Of a stretch of 64,000 bases of DNA, positions 26,126 through 35,333 are shown piece after piece; the stretch's first letter is position 1; each line of letters starts with the position of its first letter. The DNA is from Duganella sp. BJB480 (GTDB taxonomy: Bacteria > Pseudomonadota > Gammaproteobacteria > Burkholderiales > Burkholderiaceae_D): the NCBI GenBank assembly GCA_003416985.1, contig QVIN01000010.1, positions 124,001 through 188,000 on the forward strand, in the 5' to 3' direction. The notes under the pieces are model-generated. The model was not told the DNA's origin. It saw only the letters and a program-made list of their open reading frames with translations, and ran no database searches. The position numbers and the translations under genes are program-made.

Positions 26126-27997
26126 TTAGTCCGGCAAACGGATCCGGAAATAGATCAATTTCAGCTGACCTTGATTTTTAAGATCGTCCCCAAAACACAT
26201 CGCGGCAGGATACGCACTTCGGGACGTCTTGGAGACGATATCATTAGCAAACTCCTTGGCACAAGCATTCATATAGCCATCGATAGAACCGCTACGCGCA
26301 TTGCCACCTCGCGGTGTCGCAAGGTAAATACGCCCTTGGGTGGCGTACCTCGTATATGCCCAGCCCAAGTCAAACGGCGCGAATTTATTTGACAAATCGG
26401 TAGCGAGTTCCAACGAGAAGCCGGTGTCGCCATTCCCAGCGGCTATCTCTTTCAAGCGATATACTTTAAATTCGGTCATTCTCTGCCCAAGCCCGTTCCA
26501 GATCACGTACAAACGCTGTTTCGCGTCCTCTACAATCCGCGCACTTCCATAAGTCAGCCCCGCCAGGGATCCAGAATAAATTGACGTACCCGTTGCCGCA
26601 TCCATAACGGCCAACTCCAATGTCCTGTTAGCCGATACCGACTTGCCGTCAGTCGGTTCTTTAAGGGCGATCGAGAAAGCCCTCCCGCGAGTATCGACAT
26701 AAGCTTCCAACTGCTCCAAATGCGGAGCAACGGTTGCGGTGAGCGCCGTTGATGGATCAGGGAGCGTCAGTGGCGCCTGGACGACGTTAGCGTGCCCATC
26801 CGGAAAGGTAAAACTATTTATACCGTTAAACACGTATGTAAAGACGGCGTTCTTGGGGTATCCCGCGACGCTATTTTCCAAGTCGGACTGAGCCAGCGTT
26901 AAAAACTGTGCTCCCGCCACGCCAGGGAAAACATAGTCATACGCAAAACGGTTCCCGATCCGGGCAGAGGCGAATGGCCCGAACGACTGCCCCTTCTGCG
27001 TCTCGGTTGTACAGATATACTGCGTGTAGGTATCCGCTGTACTGCGGCCTTCATGCGACGCCTTTAAACATATCTGCCCCTCCTGGCCGATTCCGGCATT
27101 TCCGTAATGCCGCTGTTTTGCGGTTCCCGTATCCCAGTCGCCCGGAATCGGCGTCATGACGAAATCCGGCCCAACACCCATCGCAGGGTAGCCACCCGGG
27201 TGAGCGATGACATACACCTTGTCGGTGAGCGGCGACCGCAACAAGTGTGCCTCATCGAACGACAGGCCGGAAGCCACGAACGCCCATGCACCGGTCACAG
27301 CATCGCGCTTGACCAACTCCCAGCCCTCATCCTTGCCCGCCGCCCCCGTGAGCCGCAAGCTGAGCATATACACCGTACCGTCGGCAGTGGTCACAATACG
27401 CGACATATGCCCACCCCACTCGTTGCCGGGTGACCAAGGCTTGATAGTCCCATCCCCTTGTGGTGTGTTTTGAAGGCCATCGCTTCTTACCAGCTCGAAT
27501 CTCTCCAACTGCGGCGTGGTGACATACGAATACAAGTGGGGCTGCTTGGTCAACGTCCGGACCGACGAGGCATCCTGAACTTCGAACACGAGGTCATCCG
27601 CTTGTCCCGCCAACACTGGCGCATCGATAACGCTACGGTCAATCTTCAAACGCACCTTGCCGCCGGAAGTCCAGTAGCCGACTTCGCCGACTTTGGCCCA
27701 GCTCCAGATGCTACCGGACGTAGTGGCCGTGTATTTATACAGAACGCCGTTTTCAACCAGGAATTCACTGCCGATGCCGCCCTTGGCATAGCCGGTAGTT
27801 GATGTTTGATCCGCATCGATAAACACCCGGACAAAGCTGGGCGTACCCGTGTAATCGAACTGATAGTAGACATAGGTTCCGTCATTGGACACCTGTGGAT
27901 TCGAGATGGATAATCCCGTATCGGCGCTGGCGGCACCGATCATCAAGCTCAGAGACGACAGTAGAACAGCCCGGCGCACGGGCAATAGTTTCAACAT
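26126..27997 (-). CDS. secreted protein: N-terminal beta-sandwich plus probable beta-propeller, lower GC than its neighbours
   Basis: A 623-residue protein with a signal peptide (MLKLLPVRRAVLLSSLSLMIGAASA). Residues about 25-155 look like a carbohydrate-binding-type beta-sandwich: YVYYQFDYTGTPSFVRVFID and GIGSEFLVENGVLYKYT followed by WSWAKVGEVGYWT. The remainder has repeated strands of the type GTVYMLSLRLTG, DKVYVIAHPGG and QRLYVIWNGLG, consistent with a beta-propeller. No catalytic motif was recognised. Codon use is clearly less GC-rich than the flanking genes (many A/T third positions), which suggests acquisition from another source. ATG at 27997 begins the signal peptide. Function unknown. 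Confidence 0.7.
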   Translation of the reverse strand: MLKLLPVRRAVLLSSLSLMIGAASADTGLSISNPQVSNDGTYVYYQFDYTGTPSFVRVFIDADQTSTTGYAKGGIGSEFLVENGVLYKYTATTSGSIWSWAKVGEVGYWTSGGKVRLKIDRSVIDAPVLAGQADDLVFEVQDASSVRTLTKQPHLYSYVTTPQLERFELVRSDGLQNTPQGDGTIKPWSPGNEWGGHMSRIVTTADGTVYMLSLRLTGAAGKDEGWELVKRDAVTGAWAFVASGLSFDEAHLLRSPLTDKVYVIAHPGGYPAMGVGPDFVMTPIPGDWDTGTAKQRHYGNAGIGQEGQICLKASHEGRSTADTYTQYICTTETQKGQSFGPFASARIGNRFAYDYVFPGVAGAQFLTLAQSDLENSVAGYPKNAVFTYVFNGINSFTFPDGHANVVQAPLTLPDPSTALTATVAPHLEQLEAYVDTRGRAFSIALKEPTDGKSVSANRTLELAVMDAATGTSIYSGSLAGLTYGSARIVEDAKQRLYVIWNGLGQRMTEFKVYRLKEIAAGNGDTGFSLELATDLSNKFAPFDLGWAYTRYATQGRIYLATPRGGNARSGSIDGYMNACAKEFANDIVSKTSRSAYPAAMCFGDDLKNQGQLKLIYFRIRLPD

Positions 27998-28020
27998 GGA
28001 TTTGGTCTCGCGGAAGTGGA

Positions 28021-28066
28021 AAAAGAAAAAGGCCCAAGGTGGACGAGGCATCGTCCGCCTTGGGCC
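28021..28066 (-). terminator. strong intrinsic terminator of hppA
   Basis: A 16-bp stem (28031-28046 with 28051-28066, one T-G wobble) and a 4-base loop GGCA. On the minus strand it is followed by TTTTTCTTTTT. It sits 13 bases after the hppA stop. Confidence 0.9.
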
Positions 28067-28078
28067 TAATGATATCTT

Positions 28079-30271
28079 TTATTTAACAGATGGGGAAGCT
28101 GAATCCGGCGCGGAAGCGGGTGCGGCAGGCGCCACCAGAGTGTCCGTCGGCGGCGGCGGCGCCACCATCATCATCGGCGCCGGCGCGGTGATGGCCGTGA
28201 CCGGCGCAGGCGCCGACACCGCCAGCCAGCCCGAAGCCGGCAGCAGCGGCACCAGCAGCAGCGCCACGATGTTGATGATCTTGATCAGCGGGTTGACCGC
28301 CGGCCCTGCCGTGTCCTTGTACGGATCGCCCACGGTGTCGCCGGTCACGGCCGCCTTGTGCGCGTCCGAACCCTTGCCGCCGAAGTGGCCGTCCTCGATG
28401 TATTTCTTGGCGTTGTCCCAGGCGCCGCCGCCAGTGGTCATCGAGATCGCCACGAACAGGCCGGTGACGATGGTCCCCATCAGCATGCCGCCCAGCGCGG
28501 CCGCCCCCAGCAGCATGCCGACGATGATCGGCACCACCACCGGCAGCAGCGACGGGATGATCATTTCCTTGATCGCCGACGCGGTCAGCATGTCGACCGC
28601 CTTGTCGTACTCCGGCTTGCCGGTGCCGTCCATGATACCCTTGATGTCGCGGAACTGGCGGCGCACCTCCACCACCACGGCGCCGGCGGCGCGGCCCACG
28701 GCCTCCATCGCCATCGCGCCGAACAGGTAGGGAATCAGGCCGCCGATGATCAGGCCGACGATCACCATCGGATTCGACAGGTCGAAGGTGACGCTCTTGC
28801 CGCTCGACTCCAGCGCGTGCGTGTAGTCGGCGAACAGCACCAGCGCGGCCAGCCCGGCCGAGCCGATCGCATAGCCCTTGGTGACGGCCTTGGTGGTGTT
28901 GCCCACCGCGTCCAGCGGATCGGTGATGGCGCGCACCGATTCCGGCATGCCCGACATCTCGGCGATGCCGCCGGCGTTGTCGGTGATCGGGCCGTAGGCG
29001 TCCAGCGCCACGACGATGCCGGCCATCGACAGCATCGACGTGGCCGCGATCGCCACGCCGTACAGCTGGCCCAGCTGGTACGACACCAGGATCGCCGCGC
29101 ACACCGCCAGCACCGGATAGGCGGTGGACTTCATCGACACGCCCAGGCCGGCGATGATGTTGGTGCCGTGGCCAGTGGTCGACGCCTCGGCGATATGCTT
29201 GACCGGCGCGAAATCGGTGCCGGTGTAGTACTCGGTGATGTAGACCATCAGCCCGGTCAGCACGATGCCGACCACGGTGCAGCCCATCATCTTCATGCGC
29301 ATGGCCTCGTCCGGCCAGATCTGCCAGGTGACCACGGCGAAGCCGACCAGCGACAGGCCGGCCGCCCACCACAGCCCGGTGTACAGCGCCGACATGATCT
29401 TCTTGCCCGGCTTGGCCTTGACCATCGAGCAGCCGATGATGGAGGCGATGATGGACACCGCGCCCAGCAGCAGCGGATAGACGATGGCCGACGTCGGCGC
29501 CGACGTGATCAGCAAGGCGCCCAGCAACATGGTGGCGATCAAGGTCACCACATAGGTTTCGAACAGGTCGGCCGCCATGCCGGCGCAGTCGCCGACGTTG
29601 TCGCCGACGTTATCGGCGATCACCGCCGGGTTGCGCGGATCGTCCTCCGGGATGCCGGCCTCCACCTTGCCCACCAGGTCGGCGCCGACGTCCGCGCCCT
29701 TGGTGAAGATGCCGCCGCCCAGCCGGGCGAAGATGGAAATGAGCGAGGCGCCGAAGGCCAGGCCGATCAGCGGCTTGATCACATCGTGCGGATTGAGCGG
29801 CGGGTTCGGCGCGCCCGGCGCCATCCCCACCAGGAACATATAGAACAGCACCACGCCCAGCAGGCCCAGGCCGACCACCAGCATGCCGGTGATGGCGCCG
29901 CCCTTGAAGGCGACGTCGAGCGCTTCGTTCATGCCCTTGGTGGCCGCCTGCGCCGTACGCACGTTGGCGCGCACCGAGACGTTCATGCCGATGAAGCCGC
30001 AGGCGCCGGACAGCACCGCGCCGATCAGGAAGCCGATGGCGGTCTTCATGTCGAGCAAGGCGGCAATGAGAATGAGCAGCACCAGGCCGACGATGCCGAT
30101 GGTGCGGTACTGGCGCGCCAGATAGGCGGCGGCGCCCTGCTGGATGGCCAGCGCGATTTCCTGCATGCGGGCGTTGCCCGCGTCCTGGCGCAAAATCCAG
30201 CTTCGAGACCATAAACCGTAAATCACGGCGATTACGCCGCACGCAACTGCAAGCCAAAGACTAGCTGCCAT
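28079..30271 (-). CDS. hppA: K+-independent proton-pumping membrane pyrophosphatase
   Basis: A 730-residue inner-membrane pyrophosphatase with about 16 membrane segments. The substrate and metal-binding motifs are GGGIFTKGADVGADLVGK and DNVGDNVGDCAGMAADLFE, with AMEAVGRAAGAVV and WDNAKKYIEDG further on. It couples hydrolysis of cytoplasmic PPi to H+ export. The segment GNTTKAVTKG has Lys where K+-dependent enzymes have Ala, the known marker of the K+-independent class. The C-terminus carries an Ala/Pro-rich tail of about 45 residues (APAPMMMVAPPPPTDTL) beyond the last membrane segment. It is transcribed alone between the adk terminator and its own terminator. Confidence 0.96.
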   Translation of the reverse strand: MAASLWLAVACGVIAVIYGLWSRSWILRQDAGNARMQEIALAIQQGAAAYLARQYRTIGIVGLVLLILIAALLDMKTAIGFLIGAVLSGACGFIGMNVSVRANVRTAQAATKGMNEALDVAFKGGAITGMLVVGLGLLGVVLFYMFLVGMAPGAPNPPLNPHDVIKPLIGLAFGASLISIFARLGGGIFTKGADVGADLVGKVEAGIPEDDPRNPAVIADNVGDNVGDCAGMAADLFETYVVTLIATMLLGALLITSAPTSAIVYPLLLGAVSIIASIIGCSMVKAKPGKKIMSALYTGLWWAAGLSLVGFAVVTWQIWPDEAMRMKMMGCTVVGIVLTGLMVYITEYYTGTDFAPVKHIAEASTTGHGTNIIAGLGVSMKSTAYPVLAVCAAILVSYQLGQLYGVAIAATSMLSMAGIVVALDAYGPITDNAGGIAEMSGMPESVRAITDPLDAVGNTTKAVTKGYAIGSAGLAALVLFADYTHALESSGKSVTFDLSNPMVIVGLIIGGLIPYLFGAMAMEAVGRAAGAVVVEVRRQFRDIKGIMDGTGKPEYDKAVDMLTASAIKEMIIPSLLPVVVPIIVGMLLGAAALGGMLMGTIVTGLFVAISMTTGGGAWDNAKKYIEDGHFGGKGSDAHKAAVTGDTVGDPYKDTAGPAVNPLIKIINIVALLLVPLLPASGWLAVSAPAPVTAITAPAPMMMVAPPPPTDTLVAPAAPASAPDSASPSVK

Positions 30272-30415
30272 AGTGTCCCCTTATTTTTATTGATCGAGCC
30301 TACAAACCCACACTTCAGAAAACCAACGCCCGCCGGGTAGGCAAGCGCAGCCAACTAAACCTGCGAACTGCATCACTTCATAAAACGGGATGGCATCCAG
30401 CCGATTTGCAAGCGC

Positions 30416-30440
30416 AAAAAAAGCGGACACTCGGTCCGCT
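30416..30440 (-). terminator. intrinsic terminator of adk
   Basis: AGCGGAC (30422-30428), loop ACTCG, GTCCGCT (30434-30440). On the minus strand the stem runs into a T7 tract (30416-30422). It is 12 bases after the adk stop. Confidence 0.88.
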
Positions 30441-30452
30441 CTACTTTAACGC

Positions 30453-31109
30453 TTATTCCGCCAGCGCGGCAAACGCGCTGTCACGAATTTGCTCTACCGG
30501 ACCGACGCCGGCGATGCGGCGGTACTTCGGCGCGCCTGGCTGGCCCGACTGCGCCCAGTTGTTGTAGTAGCTGAGCAGCACTTCGGTCTGGTTATGGTAG
30601 ACGTCCAGGCGCTTCTTGACGGTTTCGGCCTTGTCGTCGTCGCGCTGCACCAGCGGCTCGCCGGTGACGTCGTCCTTGCCTTCGACCTTGGGCGGGTTGA
30701 ACTTGACGTGGTACACGCGGCCCGAGGCCGGATGGCTGCGGCGGCCGTCCATGCGCTCGATGATCGAGTCGTCCGGCACGTCGATTTCCAGCACGTAGTC
30801 GACCACGACGCCGCTGTCCTTCATCGCGTCCGCCTGCGCGATGGTGCGCGGGAAGCCGTCGAACAGGTAGCCGTTGGCGCAGTCCGGCTCGGCCAGACGA
30901 TCCTTGACCAGGCCGATGATGATGTCATCCGATACCAAACCACCCGCATCCATCACTTTCTTGGCGGCCATGCCCATTTCCGTACCCGCCTTGATCGCGG
31001 CGCGCAGCATGTCGCCGGTCGAGATTTGCGGAATGTTATATTTTTCCTTGATGAAATTAGCCTGGGTGCCTTTGCCGGCTCCTGGTGCTCCTAAAAGAAT
31101 AAGACGCAT
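30453..31109 (-). CDS. adk: adenylate kinase
   Basis: A 218-residue long-form adenylate kinase (ATP + AMP to 2 ADP, cytoplasm). The P-loop is GAPGAGKGTQ at 7-16, the AMP-binding part is ISTGDMLRA, then the signature LFDGFPRTIAQAD and the LID region VYHVKFNPPKVEGKDDVTGE. The LID lacks Cys ligands, so it is the zinc-free type. It is separated from kdsB by 216 bases, in which no gene was seen; its promoter should lie there. Hairpin and T7 follow the stop. Confidence 0.97.
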   Translation of the reverse strand: MRLILLGAPGAGKGTQANFIKEKYNIPQISTGDMLRAAIKAGTEMGMAAKKVMDAGGLVSDDIIIGLVKDRLAEPDCANGYLFDGFPRTIAQADAMKDSGVVVDYVLEIDVPDDSIIERMDGRRSHPASGRVYHVKFNPPKVEGKDDVTGEPLVQRDDDKAETVKKRLDVYHNQTEVLLSYYNNWAQSGQPGAPKYRRIAGVGPVEQIRDSAFAALAE

Positions 31110-31325
31110 GAAAAATTCCTAAAACAGATATGGATGTGGGTTAGTTGGTATTGGATCGTACGAAACTTACCACAAAACTTCGTCTCAACGCCAATTTGTG
31201 ACGGTTTGAACCGTTCTTAGCTGGCGAAACCGGGGTGCGGAGAGATATTCCGTATGAATATCGCACCGTTGTCTTCGTTATATCAGTTGTTACTGACTGC
31301 TGGCTGACGTGTTGTTTGATACAAA

Positions 31326-32072
31326 TCAATAGAACTGCCGGACGCGGGCCAGGTCTTCCGGCGTGTCCACCCCGGCCGCCGGGGCCGAATCGGTCACGTG
31401 GACCGCGATGGGATAGCCGTGCCACAGCACGCGCAACTGTTCCAGTGCTTCGATCGATTCCAGCGGCGACACCTCCAGCGCCGGATAGGCTTGCAGGAAG
31501 TCGTTGCGGTAGGCGTACAGTCCGATGTGGCGGAGCGGTACGTAACCGTCCGGCAGCGTGGATTTAGACTGCGCGAAAGCGTCGCGGTTCCAGGGTATGG
31601 TCGCGCGCGAAAAATAAAGCGCCCTGCCGGCCTTGTCCAGCACCACCTTGACCACGTTCGGGTTGAAGGCGTCGGCGGCGTCGTGCAGCGGGTGGGCGCA
31701 AGTGGACATGGGGACGTCGGCGCCGATGCGCGCGGCGGCCGCCTGCAGCAGCGCCGGGTCGATCAGCGGCTCGTCGCCCTGCAGGTTGACGACCACGGCG
31801 TCCGCCGGCAGGTTGAGCGCGCGCGCCACTTCGGCGATGCGGTCGGTGCCGGACGGATGGTCGGCGCGGGTCATGCACACTTCCACGCCGTGCTGTGCGC
31901 AGGCGACGCGGATGTCCTCGTGGTCGGTGGCGACGATGATGCGGGCCGCGCCCGACTGCTGCGCGCGCTCCGCTACGCGCACCACCATGGGCTTGCCGCC
32001 CAAGTCGGCCAGCGGCTTGTTCGGCAGGCGGGTCGAGGCCAGGCGGGCCGGGATGATGACGATGAAGGACAC
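31326..32072 (-). CDS. kdsB: 3-deoxy-manno-octulosonate cytidylyltransferase (CMP-Kdo synthetase)
   Basis: A 248-residue cytoplasmic enzyme that makes CMP-Kdo for lipopolysaccharide. The nucleotide-binding start IIPARLASTRLPNKPL, the core TRADHPSGTDRIAEV and VNLQGDEPLIDP, and RHIGLYAYR and LEQLRVLWHGYPIAV are family signatures. It lies three bases after the Trm112-like gene, in the lpxK-kdsB cluster typical of Gram-negative bacteria. Confidence 0.97.
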   Translation of the reverse strand: MSFIVIIPARLASTRLPNKPLADLGGKPMVVRVAERAQQSGAARIIVATDHEDIRVACAQHGVEVCMTRADHPSGTDRIAEVARALNLPADAVVVNLQGDEPLIDPALLQAAAARIGADVPMSTCAHPLHDAADAFNPNVVKVVLDKAGRALYFSRATIPWNRDAFAQSKSTLPDGYVPLRHIGLYAYRNDFLQAYPALEVSPLESIEALEQLRVLWHGYPIAVHVTDSAPAAGVDTPEDLARVRQFY

Positions 32073-32075
32073 CAG

Positions 32076-32252
32076 CTAGTCCGCCTTGTCCTGCAGCGTG
32101 CGCGCCTCATCGGCCCACATGATGGGGATGCCGTCGCGGATCGGGAAGGCCAGGCGGTCGCCCTTGCAAATCATTTCCTGGGCTTTTTTATCGTACTCCA
32201 GGGGGCCTTTGCAGACCGGGCATACCAGGATATCAAGCAATCGAGCGTCCAC
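32076..32252 (-). CDS. Trm112 family protein (YcaR-like)
   Basis: A 58-residue protein beginning VDARLLDILVCPVCKGPLEY. The Trm112 fold normally starts MDxRLLDIL and carries CPxCKG. Only the first CPVC pair is present; later in the protein a further Cys is in MICKGDRL and no second CxxC. The start is GTG at 32252, seven bases after GGAGA, and overlaps the lpxK end by 20 bases. An ATG-like longer frame up to 32267 would add five residues. In bacteria its function is unknown; the family activates methyltransferases in other organisms. Position between lpxK and kdsB is the usual one. Confidence 0.85.
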   Translation of the reverse strand: MDARLLDILVCPVCKGPLEYDKKAQEMICKGDRLAFPIRDGIPIMWADEARTLQDKAD

Positions 32253-33306
32253 GACATTTCTCCACAATTTGGTCGGCCAGCGCGCCGTCGAGGTGCGCCG
32301 TCACCGGGACGACCCATAGTCGCGGGTCGTCTCTGAGTTCTTCAATTTGCGCACATTTTACTGCATCCTTCTCTGTCATCAAGATCAGGTCGGCGTCGAG
32401 CGCGTCAAACGGGCGGTCCTGGAAGTCGTGATGGTCGGGCAAAGGCAGTTCCGTGATGCGCAGGCCGGCGGCCTTCAGCATGCCGAAGAAGCGCGCCGGA
32501 TTGCCGATGCCGGCGGCGGCAGCCACGCGCAGGCCGGCGCGGTTGCTCGCTTCGGCCAGCTCGGCGAACGTGCGGCGCTGGCCGCGGTCGCGCAGTTGCT
32601 CGGCGTGCGCGCCGGCCAGCGTCATCTGGATGGGCGCCGCGCCGGCCGCGCCGACGGAGCGCGCCAGCTCGTCGGTCAGCACCGGCGTGTTGACGACGGT
32701 GAAGTCGCGCCAGCGCGATACCGGCTCGCGCAGCGGGCCGGCCGGCAGCAGCCAGCCATTGCCGGCGCCGCGCCCGTCGAACAGGATGATCTCCACGTCG
32801 CGCTGCAGGGCGTAGTGCTGCAGGCCATCGTCGGTCAGCAGGATGTCCACCCCGGGATGGGCGGCCAGCAGCGCGCGGCCGGTGGCGGCGCGGTCGCGGC
32901 CCACCATCACCGGGCAGCCGGTGCGCTGCTTGATCAACAGCGGCTCGTCGCCGACCTGCGCCGGCGTGGATGCGGCGCTGACTTCGCGCACACTGCCGCC
33001 GTCGCCGCCGTGGCCGCGCGAGATCACGCCCGGCGTCATGCCGGCCGCCTGCAGCGCTTGCACCAGCCAGATGGTCAGCGGCGTCTTGCCGGTGCCGCCG
33101 ATGTAGATATTCCCCACCACCACCACCGGCACCGGCAGCCGCGAGGACTTCAGCACGCCGACACGAAACAAGGCAGCCCGCAGGCCGCTGAGCGCGCGGA
33201 ACAGCAGCGATACCGGCCACAAGGCGCAAGCAAGCGGGCCGCGCCGCAGCCAGTTGCGCGTCAGCGTGGCTTCCAGCGCCGACGATTTGGTGGGAGAGGT
33301 GGACAC
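32233..33306 (-). CDS. lpxK: tetraacyldisaccharide 4'-kinase
   Basis: A 357-residue enzyme that phosphorylates the 4' position of the lipid A disaccharide at the inner membrane. An N-terminal membrane anchor (ACALWPVSLLFRALSGLRAALF) precedes the P-loop VVGNIYIGGTGKTP, then VISRGHGG, DILLTDDGLQHYAL and FDGRGAGNGWLLPAGPLREP. The start is GTG at 33306, immediately after the exbD stop codon (TAA then GTG). The last 20 bases overlap the Trm112-like gene. Confidence 0.96.
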   Translation of the reverse strand: MSTSPTKSSALEATLTRNWLRRGPLACALWPVSLLFRALSGLRAALFRVGVLKSSRLPVPVVVVGNIYIGGTGKTPLTIWLVQALQAAGMTPGVISRGHGGDGGSVREVSAASTPAQVGDEPLLIKQRTGCPVMVGRDRAATGRALLAAHPGVDILLTDDGLQHYALQRDVEIILFDGRGAGNGWLLPAGPLREPVSRWRDFTVVNTPVLTDELARSVGAAGAAPIQMTLAGAHAEQLRDRGQRRTFAELAEASNRAGLRVAAAAGIGNPARFFGMLKAAGLRITELPLPDHHDFQDRPFDALDADLILMTEKDAVKCAQIEELRDDPRLWVVPVTAHLDGALADQIVEKCRGRSIA

Positions 33307-33741
33307 TTATTTCGCGGTGCTGGTCTGCGCGGCGAAAGTCAGCTTTTCATAGCCGGCGATGCGCGCCGCCTCCATCACATTGATGACCATCTGGTGCATC
33401 GCGAACTGGTCGGCGTTGACGATCACCACCGGCGACTTGCCGGCCGCGCCGCCCTTGTCGGCGGCGGCCTTCATGGCCTGCGCGAAGCCGGCCACGTCAT
33501 GGAACGACACCGGCTCGCCGTTGATCGTGTAGTTGCCCTTGGCGTCCACCGTCACGTCCAGCTCGAACGGCTTGTCGGCCGCCTTCTGCGCGTCGGCGGT
33601 CGGCAGCGTGATCTGCAGTTCGGTGAACTTGCTGTAGGTGGTGGTCACCATCAGGAAGATCAGGATCACCAGCAGCACGTCGATGAACGGGATCAGGTTG
33701 ATCTCGGGGTCTTCGCGATGCCGGCCTTTGCGGAAGTTCAT
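33307..33741 (-). CDS. exbD: biopolymer transport protein ExbD/TolR family
   Basis: A 144-residue protein: a short cytoplasmic N-terminus (MNFRKGRHREDPEINLI), one membrane segment with the proton-conducting Asp (PFIDVLLVILIFLMVTTTY), and a periplasmic domain ending near EAARIAGYEKLTFAAQ. It works with ExbB to harvest the proton motive force for TonB-dependent uptake or related tasks. It overlaps nothing and lies nine bases after exbB. In this cluster it precedes lpxK, as in related betaproteobacteria. No tonB is present. Confidence 0.93.
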   Translation of the reverse strand: MNFRKGRHREDPEINLIPFIDVLLVILIFLMVTTTYSKFTELQITLPTADAQKAADKPFELDVTVDAKGNYTINGEPVSFHDVAGFAQAMKAAADKGGAAGKSPVVIVNADQFAMHQMVINVMEAARIAGYEKLTFAAQTSTAK

Positions 33742-33750
33742 GCGGCGTCC

Positions 33751-34356
33751 TTACTTGCGCTTGCAGTGCACGATATCGACAAACTTCACCGCCTGCTGCT
33801 CCATCTCGATGATGAAGCTGTCCACCAGCGCGCGGAAGTGGCGATAGAAAACCAGCGTCGGCATCGCGATCGCCAGGCCGAAGCCGGTGTTGTACAAGGC
33901 CACCGAGATACCGTGCGCCAGCTGCGTCGGATTGGAACCGGTCGCGTTCTGCGCGCCGAAAATCTCGATCATGCCGACCACCGTGCCGAACAAGCCCATC
34001 AGCGGCGCCAGCGTCGCGATGGTGCCCAGCGTGGTCAGGAAGCGCTCCAGCGTATGCGCCACACCGCTGCCGGCCTCCTCGATGGATTCCTTCATCACCT
34101 CGCGCGGCGAATCGATGTTGCGCAGCGCGGCCGACAGCACCACGCCCAGCGGCGAACTTTTTTCCAGCTTGTCGATGACGTCCGGCGTGATATTGCCGCC
34201 GCGGTAGACCTGCACCACTTCATCGAGCAGCTTTTTCGGCAGGATCTTGCTGCGGCGCAGATAGAGCAAGCGTTCGATGATCAGCGCGGTCGCGACGATC
34301 GATGCGACCAACAACAACCAGATAGGCCAACCGGCGGCTTGTAATATGGCGAGCAA
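33751..34356 (-). CDS. exbB: MotA/TolQ/ExbB proton channel family protein
   Basis: A 201-residue membrane protein with three membrane segments (GWPIWLLLVASIVATALII; IATLAPLMGLFGTVVGMIEIF; ALYNTGFGLAIAMPTLVFY). The family signature TLGTIATLAPLMGLFGTV is clear, and the C-terminus is cytoplasmic. The start is TTG at 34356, six bases after CAGGAG. It gives MLAILQAAGWP, the common family beginning; a longer frame to 34488 has no family match. It forms an operon with exbD and lpxK. Its upstream side is the DnaA-box repeat region. Confidence 0.93.
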   Translation of the reverse strand: MLAILQAAGWPIWLLLVASIVATALIIERLLYLRRSKILPKKLLDEVVQVYRGGNITPDVIDKLEKSSPLGVVLSAALRNIDSPREVMKESIEEAGSGVAHTLERFLTTLGTIATLAPLMGLFGTVVGMIEIFGAQNATGSNPTQLAHGISVALYNTGFGLAIAMPTLVFYRHFRALVDSFIIEMEQQAVKFVDIVHCKRK

Positions 34357-34465
34357 AAGGGACTCCTGTCTAGATAAACACCCGAAGGCGCAATGTATCT
34401 TGTTGGGCCGTCCACGGCAAGTGGCGGATGACAGGCGGAACGCTCCCGCCCAGGCGCCGCCGGAG

Positions 34466-34569
34466 TTCTGCACATTTTCTGTGGACAATTATGTGTGCAA
34501 TGACCAGCATGACAACGCAAGCCTTTGATTTCAAAGAATAAAGTCTCAAAGCTCAAAAATAGCGCAGCT
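34466..34569 (+). repeat. DnaA-box repeat unit 1
   Basis: Boxes: TTCTGCACA (34466), TGTGGACAA (34480, one mismatch), TGTGTGCAA (34492). The IHF-like CAA-GCCT-TTGATT is a perfect consensus match at about 34518-34530. The offset-84 block is degenerate (AGCTCAAAAAT). Confidence 0.85.
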
Positions 34570-34613
34570 GAAGCGTTCGGGCCCACTTTTTGCCCAGCAA
34601 AAGTTGTGCCCAG

Positions 34614-34717
34614 TTATGCCCATATTCTGTTGATAAGATTGTGAGCAAGGCACTCAACCCTCCCCCAAGTGCTTGATTTCAATCAATTTTATTTCCGTGC
34701 GTAAAAATCTGGCATAT
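34614..34717 (+). repeat. DnaA-box repeat unit 2
   Basis: Boxes: TTATGCCCA (34614), TGTTGATAA (34628, one mismatch), TGTGAGCAA (34640). The IHF-like CAA-GTGC-TTGATT matches the consensus exactly. The block TGCGTAAAAAT is at 34698. Confidence 0.85.
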
Positions 34718-34784
34718 GACCCCATATGGCTGGCAAACGGCGCATTCAGCCACCAAAAGTGGCTCGACGGAGCTGGATGTGGAG

Positions 34785-34888
34785 TTCTGCACAAAAAATG
34801 TGGATAAGATTGTTAGCAAGGCTCCCCACTCCCCACAAAGCCCTTGATTTATAAGGCTATTTTTTCCATGCGTAAAAATAACGCAGGC
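34785..34888 (+). repeat. DnaA-box repeat unit 3
   Basis: Boxes: TTCTGCACA (34785), TGTGGATAA (34799, perfect DnaA box), TGTTAGCAA (34811). TTGATTTAT is at 34844 and TGCGTAAAAAT at 34869, then AAC and GCAGGC. Confidence 0.9.
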
Positions 34889-34935
34889 AAAACCGGCCAA
34901 AATTGCGTTTCTGGCGGGCTGGTACGGTTGTGGAC

Positions 34936-35039
34936 TTCTGCACACTTAATGTGGATAAGATTGTGAGCAACGCCTCCCACATGGTGAAAGATCGTTGATT
35001 TATAAGGGAATTTTTGCCGTGAGTAAAAACCGTGCAAGG
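34936..35039 (+). repeat. DnaA-box repeat unit 4
   Basis: Boxes: TTCTGCACA (34936), TGTGGATAA (34950, perfect), TGTGAGCAA (34962). TTGATTTAT is at 34995 and TGAGTAAAAAC at 35020. Confidence 0.9.
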
Positions 35040-35138
35040 CATCTGTTTTAACCACTTTTCATAGCTAAAACCGGGTTTTCCACCGGCTTGCGCAAGTCGG
35101 CTATCGATAATGCCCGGCTATCGCAGCAAAGCAGTCAC

Positions 35139-35242
35139 TTCTGCACATTTTATGTGGATAAGATTGTGAGCAAGGCAGTACAGCATGATCAAAGCCATTG
35201 ATTTATATCGTTTTTATTGCCCTGCGCAAAAATGAAGCAGGC
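35139..35242 (+). repeat. DnaA-box repeat unit 5
   Basis: Boxes: TTCTGCACA (35139), TGTGGATAA (35153, perfect), TGTGAGCAA (35165). TTGATTTAT is at 35198, TGCGCAAAAAT at 35223, and GCAGGC at 35237. Confidence 0.9.
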
Positions 35243-35333
35243 GATTTTTTATCCCCACCCCGGCGGCTCGACCATGCGGACGACGCCAGCCCCCTCATTC
35301 ACAGCCATACGGCGCCTGGGGGCAAGTCGGGAG

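Noticed and set aside
34679..35055. Small peptides on the minus strand of the array (with words such as FTHGKNSLINQ)
   Set aside because: The word repeats because the DNA repeats. Reading frame is not kept over all seven units, and the base positions of the boxes are what is conserved.
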